A stretch of DNA of 64,000 bases, taken from assembly GCF_034932065.1 (NCBI RefSeq), contig NZ_JAYGHP010000004.1, forward strand, positions 1-64,000, given 5' to 3'. A model generated the notes under the pieces. The model was not told where the DNA came from, did no database searches, and saw nothing but the letters and a program-made list of their open reading frames with translations. This document shows positions 16,573-24,926 of the stretch, piece by piece; position 1 is the first letter of the stretch, and every line of letters starts with the position of its first letter. The translations under genes were made by a program, and so were the position numbers. The DNA comes from Crocosphaera sp. UHCC 0190 (GTDB taxonomy: Bacteria > Cyanobacteriota > Cyanobacteriia > Cyanobacteriales > Microcystaceae).

Positions 16573-17913
16573 ATGACTCTACCTCCTTTTGTCAATACTC
16601 CCCGATTCCTAAGACTGTTTAAACTGATTTTTTATCCCCTAAATTATTTAGATGATTATGGTCAAAAATATGGAGATATATTTGCTGTAGGAAATCAGAA
16701 AAATCCCTTAGTTTATGTGAGTAATCCTCAAGGTATTCAGGCAATTTTTAGTGCAGATAAAACTCTTTTTAAGTCTGGGGGAGGCGGGGGATTTATTCAA
16801 ACTCTATTGGGGGATAATTCTTTACTGCTTCTACAGGGAGAAAAACATCAGCGAGAACGTAAATTATTAACCCCCCCTTTTCATGGAGAAAGATTACAAA
16901 CCTATGGTAAATTAATTTGTGATATTACTCAAGATGTGACCCAAAAATTAAAGGTTAATCAATCTTTTTTAGTTCGTGAGGTGATGCAAGATATTACTCT
17001 GAAAGTTATTTTGCAAGCAGTATTTGGACTCTATTCAGGAGAGCGTTATGAGCAATTACAGCAGTTATTAGGGTCAATGCTGGAATTTTTTAGTTATCCA
17101 GGCAATGGAGCAATTATCTTTTTTAGTTCCTTACAAAAAGATTGGGGAAACTGGACACCTTGGGGACGTTTTTTACGAACAAAAGCAAAAGTTGATGAAT
17201 TACTTTATGCTGAAATTCGAGAACGTCGTCAACAGCAAAATTATTCAGGTGATGATATTTTAACCCTGTTAATGTTGGCGACAGATGAAACAGCAAAACC
17301 CATGAGTGATGAAGAATTACATGATGAATTAATTACTCTTTTAATTGCTGGTCATGAAACCACTGCTTCAACCTTGAGTTGGGCCTTATATTGGATTCAT
17401 TATTACCCAAAAATTGAAGAAAAATTGCGATCACATCTTTTAAACTTAGGTGAGGCTCCTAATTTATATGACATTCTAAAATTGCCCTATTTAGAAGCAA
17501 TTTGTAACGAAACCTTAAGGATTTATCCTGTTGTCTTAAACACATTTTTTCGTATGCTTCAAGAACCCTTAGAATTAATGGGATATCAATTTGAACCAGG
17601 AACCGTATTTGCTCCATCAATTTATTTAGTTCATCATCGAGAAGATATCTATCCCCAACCGAAACAATTTCGACCAGAAAGGTTCCTCGAAAAGCAATTT
17701 TCTCCCTATGAATACTTACCCTTTGGTGGAGGAATTCGTCGCTGTATTGGCATGGAATTAGCTAAGATGGAAATGAAGTTAGTTTTAGCCACTATTTTGT
17801 CTCAGTTTTGCTTAAAACTTACTTCCCGTCGTTCCCTTAAACCTGTGCGTCGTGGGTTAACTGTTGCTCCTCCGACTCGATTTAAAATGGTTGTCTGCAA
17901 TCAGATATTTTAG
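16573..17913 (+). CDS. cytochrome P450, CYP110-like
   Basis: 446-residue heme monooxygenase. The heme-binding Cys lies in FGGGIRRCIGMELA (about 380-393). The oxygen-binding I-helix has AGHETTAS (about 257-264) and the K-helix has ETLR. The N-terminus (LPPFVNTPRFLRLFKLIFYPL) resembles CYP110, a family widespread in cyanobacteria and linked to fatty-acid or terpenoid oxidation; the substrate here is unknown. No N-terminal anchor of the eukaryotic type is present. It stands alone, with a stem-loop between it and the downstream membrane module. Confidence 0.93.
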   Translation: MTLPPFVNTPRFLRLFKLIFYPLNYLDDYGQKYGDIFAVGNQKNPLVYVSNPQGIQAIFSADKTLFKSGGGGGFIQTLLGDNSLLLLQGEKHQRERKLLTPPFHGERLQTYGKLICDITQDVTQKLKVNQSFLVREVMQDITLKVILQAVFGLYSGERYEQLQQLLGSMLEFFSYPGNGAIIFFSSLQKDWGNWTPWGRFLRTKAKVDELLYAEIRERRQQQNYSGDDILTLLMLATDETAKPMSDEELHDELITLLIAGHETTASTLSWALYWIHYYPKIEEKLRSHLLNLGEAPNLYDILKLPYLEAICNETLRIYPVVLNTFFRMLQEPLELMGYQFEPGTVFAPSIYLVHHREDIYPQPKQFRPERFLEKQFSPYEYLPFGGGIRRCIGMELAKMEMKLVLATILSQFCLKLTSRRSLKPVRRGLTVAPPTRFKMVVCNQIF

Positions 17914-18030
17914 ACTTAATTTGCTCAACTGTTCATTTAGCTTATGCACGTCATCAACAACTCATCTATATTGAGTTAACAATACTTATCAAAAATATTT
18001 AAAAATTGATGTGATTTTGTATAATTAGTT

Positions 18031-18059
18031 GCCTTACTTGTTATACTGAAAAGTAAGGC
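18031..18059. terminator. hairpin between P450 and YqiJ-like gene
   Basis: Perfect 9-bp arms GCCTTACTT and AAGTAAGGC with an 11-nt loop, 118 bp after the P450 stop and 25 bp before the next start codon. The T-run after it is weak (TAATTTATT). It could be the P450 terminator or a 5' leader hairpin of the next gene. Confidence 0.5.
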
Positions 18060-18083
18060 TAATTTATTGGTCATTGAACACCA

Positions 18084-18827
18084 ATGTTATTCCATCCAGC
18101 TAATATTCTCTATTGGGTTTTGATCAGCTTTGGAGTCGCTTTCTTTCTCCTGATTATTGTGTCTGGGGGAGGGGATGAAGGTGGGGATATTGAGCTTAAT
18201 CTTGATAGTAATGGATTCAGCTTAGATGCAGATGTGGATGCAGATATCGATGGTGACATTGATGGTGATGGAGACGACTTTACCCCATTACAAATATTAG
18301 GATGGTTTGGCATTGGGAAAGCACCCTTAATGATTTTATTAGCCATTGATTTTAGTACCTGGGGAATGACTGGCTGGATATTAAATACAATTTTAGGGCA
18401 GTTAACAGGGACAATTCCTGATGGTTTATGGGGGTGGGGAGGACTGGTTTTTATAACTTCCTTAAGTACAGGATTATTCATGGGAAAACTATTATCAAAT
18501 CCCCTCGGAAAGATATTTGCTTCCTTTGGAGAAGATGTCAGTAGTGAACGTTTAATTGGTTGTGTGGGAATTGTTACCTCGAAGACGATTCCTTATTTAA
18601 CAGAGGGAAAAATCGGACAAGCTGATGTTTATGATTTAGCGGGGAATTTAGTTACTATTAGTATCTGTTTACCCCACTGGGCAAATGTCATTCCTCATCA
18701 TGGACAAGCCATTTTAATTATTGATCGTCAAGAGCATAGTTATCTGGGAATTACTAAAGATAGTTCCGATGAAGATAAATGGCTCAATGGAACAAGTTTA
18801 CCACAAGATTTTTTAGGAGAAATATAA
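18084..18827 (+). CDS. YqiJ/NfeD-like membrane protein, flotillin partner
   Basis: 247 residues: an N-terminal hydrophobic helix (about 8-28), an Asp-rich stretch (about 45-67, with DADVDADIDGDIDGDGDD), two further membrane segments (about 78-98 and 118-140), and a C-terminal soluble domain (about 150-235) consistent with the OB-fold of NfeD/YqiJ proteins. It directly precedes a flotillin gene, with its stop 3 bp before that start, matching the known yqiJ-yqiK / NfeD-flotillin gene pairing in bacterial membrane microdomains. The acidic stretch could bind Ca2+, which is inference. Confidence 0.75.
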   Translation: MLFHPANILYWVLISFGVAFFLLIIVSGGGDEGGDIELNLDSNGFSLDADVDADIDGDIDGDGDDFTPLQILGWFGIGKAPLMILLAIDFSTWGMTGWILNTILGQLTGTIPDGLWGWGGLVFITSLSTGLFMGKLLSNPLGKIFASFGEDVSSERLIGCVGIVTSKTIPYLTEGKIGQADVYDLAGNLVTISICLPHWANVIPHHGQAILIIDRQEHSYLGITKDSSDEDKWLNGTSLPQDFLGEI

Positions 18828-18829
18828 CA

Positions 18830-20881
18830 ATGAACCCAAAACTAGAACTAGAAATTATTAAGGCTTTACCTAAAACTTTCTCTTTTGATGAAGAATTAAA
18901 CCTAGAGAATAAGCAAAATAATTTGTTAAAAACCGACTCTAATACTGTGGTTTTAGGACAAAATATTCCTGTAAATTCCGCTTATTTGAGTCAATTGGGA
19001 GGGGCGACTAATAGTTTACCCTTTGTGGGAATTTTAGGCAGTATTGGCATCTTATTATTCCTATTATTATTAAGTGTTTGGATTTATACTAGGTTTTATG
19101 TCATTGCCCCTAATAATGAAGCATTAGTGAGGACAGGGGGCATTTTTCAAAAGAGTAAACGAGTTATTTTGAATGGGGGATGTATTGTCATTCCTGGGTT
19201 TCATGAAATTACCCGCGTACCTTTAAGAGAAATTTCAATTGATGTCGTCAGATCGGGAAATTTAGCCGTTAGAACCCAAGATTATTTACGAGCAAATATG
19301 CGGGTCACATTTTATGTTTGTATTGCCCAAGAAGAGAAAGATATCTTATCAGCAGCAGCCAGATTATCTAAACAAGGAAAAATATCAGAAAGTGATATCA
19401 AAGATGCCATTGAAAAAAGGGCTGATGATGCTATTAGAGCAGCAGCAAAGAAAAAGCGTATTGCCGAAATTGATTCTGATAAATTAGGATTTGCTGAAGC
19501 CGTTTTAAACTTAATTCAACAGGATCTTAAAAAGGTAGGGTTAACTCTTAATAATATTGCGATCTCAGAAATTGAAGAAAGCGATACTTATGATGAAAAT
19601 AACTTTTTTGATGCTCAAGGGGTACGTCTGAGAACAGAAACTATTCAACGAGCTATCCAACAAAAACGAGAAGTTGAACTCGAAACAAAAGTTGCAATTG
19701 AACAACGAGAATTAGACGCAGAAAAACAAACCCTAGAAATTGCCAAACAAAAAGAAGATGCGAATTTAACTCAACAAAAAGATATTGAATTTTTCAAGGC
19801 GCAACAACAACGGGAAATTCAAGAAACTAAAGATAAAGAAGCGGCTAAAATTGAGAGAAATAAAATCCTACAAGAACAAGCAATTGAAGAAGAACGTATT
19901 CAAAAACAGTTAGTTATTCAACAAAAAAATATTGCTGCTAATATTGAATTAGAGGAACAGAACAAACAACTAAAAGTTGCCCAAATCCTGCAAAAACAAG
20001 AGGCTGAAGTAGCAGAAATTACCCGTCAAAAAATGATTCAATCTTCTCAATTAGAAGCCCAAGCAGAAATAGCCGCCGCTGAACAAAAATCTAAAATTAC
20101 TCAACAACAAGCGGCGATTGCTATTGCCCAAAAAGAACGGGAACGCTTTGAATCTGAGGCCGAAAAAGCTCAAGCAGAAGCAGCAGTTGTTACTGCCCAA
20201 GAAGTGGAAAAAGCCCAACGGGAACAAAAGTTAGTGGTGATTTTAGCAGAACAAGAAGCCCAAAAAATTCAGATTTCTGAGCAAAATGTGGTGGAGCTTG
20301 ATGTTTTTCGTCGCCGTCGTCAAGCGGAAATTGCTCGTCAAGCGGCTGAATTAGAAGCTGCTTCGATCCGAACCCTGGCGGATGCAGATAAATACAAAAT
20401 GTTAGCTGAAGCCCAGTCTAAACAAGCTCTGATTGAAGCAGAAAATGCTTTCAGCAATGCAAATCGGACTGCTGATCTGATAAAAACCATTTGGCCAGAA
20501 TTAGCCAGCCAATTGCCTCAAATTGTCAAATCTTTAGCCCCTCAACCTGGGGTCTTAGGAGATGCGCGAATTTATGCTTTTCCTGGGTTGAATGGTAACA
20601 ATGGCAAGGGTTCATCCAGTACGGGAGATATTAACAAATTATTGTTATCAACTAGCGGCTTATCTTTGATTAATACCTTGTTAGATGAAGGAAAATTAGG
20701 CAGCTTATTAAATCAAGTGAAAACGATGTTAAGTTCTGAGGAAAAAACCGAAGTTAAATCAACAGTAGCAGCAACACCTTCTAATAATAATCCTGACCTA
20801 TCAACGGATACTTTGCAAACAGAAAATATCGAGGAATCTTTGCCTATCAATAAAATCCCCCGTTCAGGGAGCGGGGGATAA
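18830..20881 (+). CDS. flotillin-like SPFH-domain protein (YqiK type)
   Basis: 683 residues. A single N-terminal transmembrane helix (about 62-84) is followed by an SPFH domain (about 90-270: FYVIAPNNEALVRTGG, VIPGFHEITRVPL, RVTFYV). A long Ala/Glu/Gln-rich coiled coil (about 280-560) and a Ser/Gly tail follow. It probably organises membrane microdomains together with the YqiJ-like protein upstream. I chose the ATG at 18830 because AGGAG lies 10 nt before it and an earlier in-frame start would overlap the upstream gene by 49 bp. The final codons (IPRSGSGG) are encoded by a G/C-rich hairpin, so the C-terminus may have been shaped by a palindrome inserted at the gene end. Confidence 0.88.
   Translation: MNPKLELEIIKALPKTFSFDEELNLENKQNNLLKTDSNTVVLGQNIPVNSAYLSQLGGATNSLPFVGILGSIGILLFLLLLSVWIYTRFYVIAPNNEALVRTGGIFQKSKRVILNGGCIVIPGFHEITRVPLREISIDVVRSGNLAVRTQDYLRANMRVTFYVCIAQEEKDILSAAARLSKQGKISESDIKDAIEKRADDAIRAAAKKKRIAEIDSDKLGFAEAVLNLIQQDLKKVGLTLNNIAISEIEESDTYDENNFFDAQGVRLRTETIQRAIQQKREVELETKVAIEQRELDAEKQTLEIAKQKEDANLTQQKDIEFFKAQQQREIQETKDKEAAKIERNKILQEQAIEEERIQKQLVIQQKNIAANIELEEQNKQLKVAQILQKQEAEVAEITRQKMIQSSQLEAQAEIAAAEQKSKITQQQAAIAIAQKERERFESEAEKAQAEAAVVTAQEVEKAQREQKLVVILAEQEAQKIQISEQNVVELDVFRRRRQAEIARQAAELEAASIRTLADADKYKMLAEAQSKQALIEAENAFSNANRTADLIKTIWPELASQLPQIVKSLAPQPGVLGDARIYAFPGLNGNNGKGSSSTGDINKLLLSTSGLSLINTLLDEGKLGSLLNQVKTMLSSEEKTEVKSTVAATPSNNNPDLSTDTLQTENIEESLPINKIPRSGSGG
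20855..20879. terminator. hairpin overlapping the flotillin stop codon
   Basis: Arms ATCCCCCG (20855-20862) and CGGGGGAT (20872-20879) lie in the last codons of the flotillin gene, and the TAA stop begins in the last base pair. It is not followed by a long T-run on either strand. It may terminate or stabilise the flotillin mRNA. Confidence 0.55.
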
Positions 20882-20922
20882 CTAAAAAGCGTCAGAAAGT
20901 ATTGAGAAAATCTTTAGTTTAA

Positions 20923-21153
20923 TTAGCTGCTGGGTAAGTTTTGGCTGCCATAAGCGTCAATTTGGAAGGCAGGTGTGCGATCGCTATCGATACCTTTCCC
21001 TGTCACTGACTTGGCTAAGGTTTCAAAAGACTCAGAACGCCAGTTTCTTTCGTGAATGGGTTTGGTTTGTTCTCCGCGAAAATAAGCCTGGGTTCCGATC
21101 ACAGCCGCCGCGAGCCAGCCGACAACGAATAAGGAAATAACTAAGGTTAACAT
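20923..21153 (-). CDS. psb34: Psb34, PSII assembly factor (Ssl1498 family)
   Basis: 76-residue single-span protein. One N-terminal hydrophobic helix (about 2-24) is followed by the conserved QTKPIHERNWRSESFE motif and a polar tail. This matches the cyanobacterial Ssl1498 / Psb34 family, a light-harvesting-like small protein found on photosystem II assembly intermediates in the thylakoid membrane. Length is normal. It is divergent from the Kef-type antiporter gene and ends 41 bp from the flotillin gene end (convergent). The assignment rests on the motif, which I recognise with fair certainty. Confidence 0.82.
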   Translation of the reverse strand: MLTLVISLFVVGWLAAAVIGTQAYFRGEQTKPIHERNWRSESFETLAKSVTGKGIDSDRTPAFQIDAYGSQNLPSS

Positions 21154-21441
21154 AATAATTTACTCCGTTTGTTAAGTTTATTTAACTCTTATGTAAATAA
21201 ATGTAACAAAATATTGCAAAAGAAGTCAACCTGATCTTTGTACGGTTTTTACACCAGATATAGCAACCGCCCGTGATAGGACGTTTTCAAACTTCAAACC
21301 TAATCGCAGTAAGCTTTTAACCTTCTGCCTCCTGTCTCCTGCCTCCTGCTATAGCTACGAGGTCAGCTTCTGACCGTAACCGTAACCTTTTAACATTTGT
21401 ATCAATTATGATCCGAGTAGTCCCTTAGTCCATCCCACAAC
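21154..21441. other. divergent promoter region with short tandem repeats
   Basis: Spacer between psb34 and the antiporter gene. It holds CCTCCTG-type heptamer repeats (about 21323-21349, STRR style), a small palindrome GGTCAG/CTGACC (21361-21375) and GTAACC repeats (about 21376-21387). No gene is visible. Confidence 0.55.
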
Positions 21442-23541
21442 ATGGAAAATTTTGTCTCCCTTTTGCGTCACAACCCCCTTGTCTCTTTCACCATTCTTTT
21501 ATTGGTGATTTTAACCTTACCGCCTATTTTTGAGCGGTTACGACTACCTGGGTTAGTTGGGTTATTATTTGCGGGGGTTGTCCTAGGTCAAGATGGCTTA
21601 AACCTATTAGATCATGACTCAGAAAGTATCAAACTCCTAGCAGACATTGGCAAAATTTATCTAATGTTTGTGGCAGGATTAGAGATTGATATGGTGGAGT
21701 TTCGCAAAAACAAAGATCGTTCTTTGGGTTTTGGGTTGCTGACTTTTGCGGTTCCCATGATTGCTGGGGCGATGGTAGGAAAATATTTTGGGTTTAGCTG
21801 GAATACTGCCATTCTGATTGGTTCTCTTTTGGCCTCTCATACCCTCTTAGGTTATCCCATTGTGCAACGTTTAGGGGTAGTGAGAAATGAAGCTGTCATG
21901 GTAACAATTGGTGCGACAATTTTTACAGATATTTCTGCTTTGTTGGTGTTAGCGATTTGTGTTTCTATTCATGGGGGAGATTTTTCGGCAAGTAGCTTAG
22001 TCATTCAATTAGTTTCTTTAGGCATTTATTCATTAATTGTCTTGTTTGGCTTTGATTGGTTAGGAAAAGAATATTTTCGTCGTACTGGGGATGAAGAAAG
22101 CAATCAATTTTTATTTGTTTTATTGGCTTTATTTATGGCTGCAGTGGGGGCTCAGGCGATTAATGTTGATAAAATTGTTGGTGCATTTTTGGCAGGATTA
22201 GCGGTTAATGATGTGGTGGGAGAAGGGCCGGTTAAAGAAAAGGTCGAATTTGTGGGAGGAACTCTTTTTATTCCTTTCTTTTTTGTCGGCATGGGCTTAT
22301 TGTTAGATATTCCTGCCTTTATTAACACTATTCAATTTCAATTTCCTCTCGTACTTGGTATTGTTGGGGGATTAATTGCTTCAAAATTTATTGCTGCTTT
22401 TATGGCTCAGGTAATCTATCGTTATAGTTGGCAAGAAGGACTAACCATGGGGTCTTTATCTTTGCCTCAAGTCGCCGCAACTCTAGCAGCAGCTTTAGTA
22501 GCTTATGAAGCAAAAAATGCTTTAGGAGAAAGGTTAATTAATGATGCAGTTTTTAATAGTATCATTGTTTTAATGTTAGTGACTTCTATTTTAGGCCCGG
22601 TTTTAACCGCACAATTTGCCAGAAATTTACCCCTGCCTAAAGTCCAAAAAGAAGGGGAATCTGAAATTCCGGCGGTGACTTTAGAGGAGTGGTTGCCCCA
22701 GCTACAATCGGAAACTTCTACCTCACCTTTTACTGTTGTCATTCCGATTTATAATCCTTATACCCAAAGGGATTTAATTGCTATGGGTGCTTTATTAGCG
22801 AAGCGAGAATCTGGTATTATTATTCCGGTTTCTATTGCGATCGCCCATGTCCACATGGATGATTCTCAATTAAATAGTAACTTAAAAAAGAGTCACACTT
22901 TACTGGATAGGGCCTTAAGTATTAGCCAGGAATTTGAAGTCAAAACCAAACCTGTTATCCGTATTGATGATGATGTAGCGAGGGGAATTAGTCGCACGGC
23001 TAGGGAAAAAGATGCTAATTTAATCATCATGGGATGGAGTGAAAATACAGGGTTACGGGCCCGACTTTTTGGGAATGTGATTGATAGTGTTTTTTGGTCT
23101 TCTCATTGTCCCGTAGCGGTGATGCGTTTATTAGATCATCCTGTCAATTTACATCGTATTTTAGTCCCGATTAAAAATTTGACCCCTTCTACCCTGGAAA
23201 CATTGAGGTTTGCTCAATTATTTGTTGATGCAAATCAAGGAACAATTACTTTATTACATATTTGCGATCGTCAAACCTCTCCTCAACAAATTACGGACTT
23301 TAAAGAAGAGTTGTCACAAATTATTGCCGAAAGTCCCTTTTCAGTGAAGACGAAAATTAAAATTGTTACCCATGAAGATGCCCCAAAGGTAATCATTAGG
23401 GCAGCCCAAAATTTTGATTTAGTGGTTTTAAGATCATTCCGTCGTCGCACTGCGGGGGGTTTAGCCGTTAGTGATGTGACAACAGAAGTCTTGAAAAAGT
23501 TAACTTGTTCTTTAGTCTTATTTGGGGAACCCCATTCTTAA
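21442..23541 (+). CDS. Kef-type cation/proton antiporter with USP domains
   Basis: 699 residues: a CPA2 transmembrane domain (about 1-400) with roughly a dozen helices, followed by two cytoplasmic universal-stress-protein-like domains (about 430-560 and 570-695, with DANLIIMGWSENTG and FDLVVLRSFRRRT nucleotide-site-like segments). Such fusions couple ion antiport (Na+ or K+ against H+) to a ligand signal from the USP domains; the ion is not readable from sequence. It differs from the NhaS3-type protein at 658 and the NhaP-type at 24927, giving the window three separate antiporters. A strong terminator follows. Confidence 0.85.
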   Translation: MENFVSLLRHNPLVSFTILLLVILTLPPIFERLRLPGLVGLLFAGVVLGQDGLNLLDHDSESIKLLADIGKIYLMFVAGLEIDMVEFRKNKDRSLGFGLLTFAVPMIAGAMVGKYFGFSWNTAILIGSLLASHTLLGYPIVQRLGVVRNEAVMVTIGATIFTDISALLVLAICVSIHGGDFSASSLVIQLVSLGIYSLIVLFGFDWLGKEYFRRTGDEESNQFLFVLLALFMAAVGAQAINVDKIVGAFLAGLAVNDVVGEGPVKEKVEFVGGTLFIPFFFVGMGLLLDIPAFINTIQFQFPLVLGIVGGLIASKFIAAFMAQVIYRYSWQEGLTMGSLSLPQVAATLAAALVAYEAKNALGERLINDAVFNSIIVLMLVTSILGPVLTAQFARNLPLPKVQKEGESEIPAVTLEEWLPQLQSETSTSPFTVVIPIYNPYTQRDLIAMGALLAKRESGIIIPVSIAIAHVHMDDSQLNSNLKKSHTLLDRALSISQEFEVKTKPVIRIDDDVARGISRTAREKDANLIIMGWSENTGLRARLFGNVIDSVFWSSHCPVAVMRLLDHPVNLHRILVPIKNLTPSTLETLRFAQLFVDANQGTITLLHICDRQTSPQQITDFKEELSQIIAESPFSVKTKIKIVTHEDAPKVIIRAAQNFDLVVLRSFRRRTAGGLAVSDVTTEVLKKLTCSLVLFGEPHS

Positions 23542-23584
23542 GATTTTGATGGTTTTTCTAGTGGCTTAACCTTTGTCTTTTTAT

Positions 23585-23604
23585 CCCCAGGGTTCAACCT
23601 GGGG
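23585..23604. terminator. bidirectional terminator between antiporter and trxA
   Basis: CCCCAGG and CCTGGGG arms with a 6-nt loop between convergent genes, followed on the plus strand by TTAGCTTTTAATTAA. Well placed to end the antiporter and trxA transcripts. Confidence 0.7.
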
Positions 23605-23622
23605 TTAGCTTTTAATTAATCT

Positions 23623-23943
23623 TTAAAGATGCTTTTCTAGGGCTTCGCTAAAGGTATTATAAGGAGATTTACCAACGAGATTTTCCACAACTTCTCCATC
23701 TTTGAAAATCAGCACACAGGGAATACTCCGAATGCCATATTTTTTGGCATTATCTTTATTTTGATCGATGTCAATTTTAACCACATTGGCCCGCCCTTCA
23801 TATTCTCCTGCTAATTGATCAATCAAAGGACTAATAACGCGGCAAGGGCCACACCAAGTGGCCGTATAATCAACAACCAATGGGAGAGATTCAATTAATA
23901 GGTTTTCAAACTCTTCCCCTTGGACAAAATTCGCTTTTGACAC
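23623..23943 (-). CDS. trxA: thioredoxin
   Basis: 106-residue thioredoxin with the redox-active site WCGPCR (about 30-35), upstream YTAT, the cis-Pro motif SIPCVLIFKDG (about 73-83) and the usual length. It reduces disulfides in the cytoplasm with electrons from thioredoxin reductase. The Ile-Pro-Cys sequence next to the cis-Pro is a variation from the common Ile-Pro-Thr; the extra Cys could modulate activity, as in some cyanobacterial thioredoxins. The gene is monocistronic, and its upstream region also serves the convergent 24114 gene end. Confidence 0.95.
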   Translation of the reverse strand: MSKANFVQGEEFENLLIESLPLVVDYTATWCGPCRVISPLIDQLAGEYEGRANVVKIDIDQNKDNAKKYGIRSIPCVLIFKDGEVVENLVGKSPYNTFSEALEKHL

Positions 23944-24113
23944 GATAATTTTCCTCTAATTATTGTTACTAATTTTTCACGATCAAATCCTAATAAAATA
24001 GGGCTTGAATCATGAGCAGTATTCTTTCGACATTTCTGTTAAAATCTAATAAATCGGGATTAGAGACAGATGTTGAGTCCCATTCTATCTCTCTTTTGTC
24101 CCTTTCAATACTA

Positions 24114-24698
24114 CTAATGAGTGTAATCTAATAAAGCTAACCATAAACGACGATGGCCATTGTCTACACTGTAAAATAATAAATCTACCAGCAGTTTTGA
24201 GGCCAGTTTCTTGGGTTGGGGAAGCTCTATCAGCCGAGTTGCTCCCATAGCAATTTGATAATATTCGTTAAATTTTTGCAAATAATTACCCAACAAGGTA
24301 ACTTTGCCTGGATCTTTATTTTGCGCCGTCATTTGTTCCAATAAGGTGACTGCACGGCGGATTAATTCTTGATGTTGGCCTGCAATATAACAAATAATCA
24401 AAATCAGCGATCGCGTTTGTTCTACGGAGAGAGTTGTGAGCAGAATTTCCTCCCCATTATCTGCTCGGTTTGACCACAAAGTGACTGCTGCCATGAGGGT
24501 ACTGCTAATTTCTAAATCTAAGGCTGCTTGTAGCACCATATCTTGATCAATGGGAATTAATGATTCTAGGGCCAATAGCATCAAATCAATGTGGGTTTGA
24601 ATTAAGGCCAGTTGTTGGGGGGTGGGGGTATTGGTGAGGGGTAAATTTTCCCAATTCGGCACAGAGGAAGGGAGATTAACAGTTGATGTCATAACCAT
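24114..24698 (-). CDS. conserved cyanobacterial protein (possibly DUF3038)
   Basis: 194-residue mostly alpha-helical soluble protein without signal peptide or membrane spans. It resembles a cyanobacteria-specific conserved family that I believe is DUF3038, but I cannot confirm the number. The start MVMTSTVN has a second in-frame ATG at codon 3. The gene stands alone between trxA and the CPA1 antiporter. The function is unknown. Confidence 0.65.
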   Translation of the reverse strand: MVMTSTVNLPSSVPNWENLPLTNTPTPQQLALIQTHIDLMLLALESLIPIDQDMVLQAALDLEISSTLMAAVTLWSNRADNGEEILLTTLSVEQTRSLILIICYIAGQHQELIRRAVTLLEQMTAQNKDPGKVTLLGNYLQKFNEYYQIAMGATRLIELPQPKKLASKLLVDLLFYSVDNGHRRLWLALLDYTH

Positions 24699-24926
24699 AA
24701 GCGTTAGTTTAGTATAAGTTATTTATTTTGTTCTTCGTATTTTAAACTGACTGACGAAAAGTGTGGGGAAAAAGTTTTTATTTTTTCGGATAAGTAAGTC
24801 AGCAAAAATAAAGTTAACATATCCTAGGATAGTCGTCGTTCTAACAAGAGTATTGACTATACTTACCTTTGTCTGTTTAATTGTAACCACAGACTAACTC
24901 ACCTTGTCATCTTTAGGAATTATCTC

